Shown here: piece by piece, positions 6,626-8,033 of the stretch
How positions within the stretch are numbered: position 1 is the stretch's first letter
Layout of the letters: the number at the start of each line of letters is the position of its first letter
Assembly (NCBI GenBank): GCA_014377905.1
Contig: JACMOQ010000481.1
Span: forward strand, 1-8,033
DNA length: 8,033 nt
Origin: Acetobacteraceae bacterium
GTDB taxonomy: Bacteria; Pseudomonadota; Alphaproteobacteria; Acetobacterales; Acetobacteraceae
Reading direction: 5' to 3'
Position numbers and translations under genes: made by a program
The notes under the pieces: model-generated
What the model was told of the DNA's origin: nothing
Database searches by the model: none
The model's input: the letters and a program-made list of their open reading frames with translations, nothing else

Positions 6626-7678
6626 TCAAAGCTGCATCGGGCGGGCCAGGCCGCTGGTCGCATCGAACAGATGCAGATCCGCGCGATTATGGGAAAGATG
6701 GATAGCGGCCCCGGCGGGCAGATCAACCTTGCCGGGCAGGCGCGCCAGCACGCGGCCGTCGCCCACCATGCAGGCAACCACGGTATCGGCGCCGAGATAT
6801 TCCGCGCTGATCACCCGTGCCGGCAAGCCGGCATCACTGACCCGCAGCGCCTCGGGGCGAATGCCGAGCAATCCGCCAGCCCCCGGCACAACAAAATCCG
6901 TCCCGCGGATACGGTCGCCATCCAGCGCCAGCAAATTCATCGGCGGCGTCCCGATGAAGCTCGCCACAAAGCTGGTCGCCGGCTTGGCATACATCTCCGC
7001 CGGCGGCGCGTCCTGCTCAATCCGTCCGGCGCGCAGCAGAACCACCTGATCTGCCATCCCCATCGCCTCGGTCTGGTCATGCGTCACATACAGCATCGTC
7101 ATCCCCAGCCTGCGCTGCAGCGCGAGAATTTCCCGACGCATTTCGGCACGCAACTGGGCATCAAGGTTGGATAGCGGTTCGTCCATCAAACACACCGACG
7201 CCTCGGCGACAATTGCCCGGCCAAGCGCCACGCGCTGCTGTTGCCCGCCTGAAAGCTGGCCCGGTCGCCGCGTCAGCAAATGCCCGATGCCGAGAATTTC
7301 CACCGCCCGGTCCAACCGTTTTGCCCGCTCGGTCGGCGCCACACTGCGCGCTTTCAATCCGAAGATAATGTTCTCGGCGACCGATAAATGCGGGAATAGC
7401 GCATAGGACTGGAACACCATGGCCACGCCGCGCGCCGCCGGCGGCAGCGCGGTCACGTCCCGCCCGCCGATTTCGACCCGGCCACCATTGGCTTGGTCCA
7501 AGCCCGCCACAATGCGCAAACAGGTGGTTTTGCCACAGCCTGACGGCCCCAACAGAACGCAAAACGTGCCCGCGCGTACCGTAAGCGATACGCCGGCGAG
7601 CGCCGTCGTTTCCCCCCAGCTGCGCGTTACGCCGGTCAGGCGCACCTCACCGCGTTGGTCGTGCATATCGGCCATCAT
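6626..7678 (-). CDS. ugpC: ABC transporter ATP-binding protein, UgpC/MalK-like
   Basis: Cytoplasmic ATPase that powers the importer, working as a dimer under the two permeases. The 350 residues contain Walker A GPSGCGKTT (44-52), the Q-loop glutamine at 90 in VFQSYALFPH, the ABC signature LSGGQQQRVALGRA (142-155), Walker B VCLMDEP (162-168), the D-loop SNLD (170-173) and the H-loop histidine at 200 in VTHDQTEAM. A C-terminal OB-fold (TOBE) regulatory domain follows from about 240, with the GIRPE motif near 272, as in MalK and UgpC. Length matches UgpC (about 356). It is the first gene of the operon, an order (ATPase first) unlike E. coli ugpBAECQ. The start is taken at the first of two adjacent ATG codons; a third in-frame ATG follows at codon 5. 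No good ribosome site precedes any of them. Confidence 0.94.
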   Translation of the reverse strand: MMADMHDQRGEVRLTGVTRSWGETTALAGVSLTVRAGTFCVLLGPSGCGKTTCLRIVAGLDQANGGRVEIGGRDVTALPPAARGVAMVFQSYALFPHLSVAENIIFGLKARSVAPTERAKRLDRAVEILGIGHLLTRRPGQLSGGQQQRVALGRAIVAEASVCLMDEPLSNLDAQLRAEMRREILALQRRLGMTMLYVTHDQTEAMGMADQVVLLRAGRIEQDAPPAEMYAKPATSFVASFIGTPPMNLLALDGDRIRGTDFVVPGAGGLLGIRPEALRVSDAGLPARVISAEYLGADTVVACMVGDGRVLARLPGKVDLPAGAAIHLSHNRADLHLFDATSGLARPMQL

Positions 7679-7795
7679 TTCGTCTGCCAGTTAGCTGGAA
7701 TTATCGCTTGGTGCATGTGACATTTCCGTTGCGGCCCATCTACACCGATGCAACCACCATTGCCACATCCGTCGCCTCGGCGGAAACTCCCGGCC
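7679..7795. promoter_or_regulatory. Divergent intergenic region between the transporter operon and coaE
   Basis: This 117-base gap must hold the promoters for both directions. On the minus strand GATAAT (7705-7700) is a good -10 candidate and would start transcription near 7693, but the bases 16-17 upstream (CGGAAA or GGAAAT) are a poor -35, consistent with an activator-dependent or weak promoter. An imperfect palindrome CCAGCTAACTGG (minus strand, 7698-7687; five of six pairs match) covers the predicted start point and could be an operator. On the plus strand I find no convincing promoter for coaE and only a weak GGCGGAAA before its ATG. Confidence 0.4.
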
Positions 7796-8033
7796 ATGAA
7801 AATCATTGGCCTTACCGGCGGCATCGGGATGGGGAAATCGACTGCGGCGGCGATTTTCCATCGCGCCCGCATGCCGGTCTTCGACGCCGACCTTGCCGTG
7901 CATCGCCTGCAAGGGCCGCGCGGGCGGGCGCTGCCGTATATCGAGGCGTTGTTCCCCGGCACCGTGCGCGACAAAACCCTGGACCGCGGCGCGTTGCGTT
8001 CAGCGGTCCTCGGCCAGCCCGATGCGCTGCGCA
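7796..8033 (+). CDS. coaE: Dephospho-CoA kinase, N-terminal part (runs off the window)
   Basis: Catalyses the last step of coenzyme A synthesis, phosphorylation of the 3'-hydroxyl of dephospho-CoA by ATP, in the cytoplasm. Only the first 79 codons are present, about 40% of a usual 195-205-residue protein, because the sequence ends. The protein starts MKIIGLTGGIGMGKST, the family-specific P-loop (8-16), and continues with VFDADLAVHRL (28-38), the conserved DAD motif of the substrate-binding region. Position 12 is Met where many homologues have Ser. The start ATG is the only one that places the P-loop correctly; its ribosome site is weak. It is divergent from the transporter operon and has no evident functional link with it. 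Confidence 0.95.
   Translation, partial: MKIIGLTGGIGMGKSTAAAIFHRARMPVFDADLAVHRLQGPRGRALPYIEALFPGTVRDKTLDRGALRSAVLGQPDALR

Noticed and set aside
7710..7735. PHO box upstream of the Ugp-like operon
   Set aside because: A single ATGTCAC half-site occurs on the minus strand but no second CTGTCA-like repeat follows at the required 11-base spacing. PhoB control is therefore not supported by the sequence.

Overview
The window reads as chromosomal DNA of a GC-rich alphaproteobacterium. The style of the proteins and the SahR-like site at ahcY suggest Rhodospirillales, perhaps Acetobacteraceae, but that placement is an inference with low confidence. No tRNA, rRNA, CRISPR array, insertion sequence or phage gene is visible. 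Base composition looks even throughout.

Layout: seven complete genes lie on the minus strand and one incomplete gene on the plus strand. At the left edge (25-1317) is ahcY, S-adenosylhomocysteine hydrolase. Its promoter region (1318-1560) carries a near-palindrome that resembles the operator of the SAH-responsive repressor SahR and sits between plausible -35 and -10 hexamers. From 7678 down to 1561 runs a tightly packed operon of six genes: an ABC ATPase (UgpC/MalK type), two paralogous UgpB-like solute-binding proteins in tandem, two CUT1-family permeases (UgpA-like and UgpE-like), and an inositol-monophosphatase-family phosphatase. The last four genes are joined by 4-base stop/start overlaps. 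At the right edge, coaE (dephospho-CoA kinase) starts at 7796 on the plus strand and runs out of the window. The 117-base gap 7679-7795 is the divergent control region.

How the genes work together: the operon encodes a complete importer of the sn-glycerol-3-phosphate/inositol-phosphate class plus a phosphatase translated in step with the inner-membrane permeases. The simplest reading is import of a small phosphorylated polyol or a glycerophospho compound, followed by cytoplasmic dephosphorylation. The two binding proteins, both with twin-arginine-type signal peptides, probably feed the same permease and widen its ligand range. ahcY and coaE are housekeeping neighbours with their own control. 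The points most worth a second look are the transporter-phosphatase coupling, the duplicated binding protein, and the SahR-like operator.
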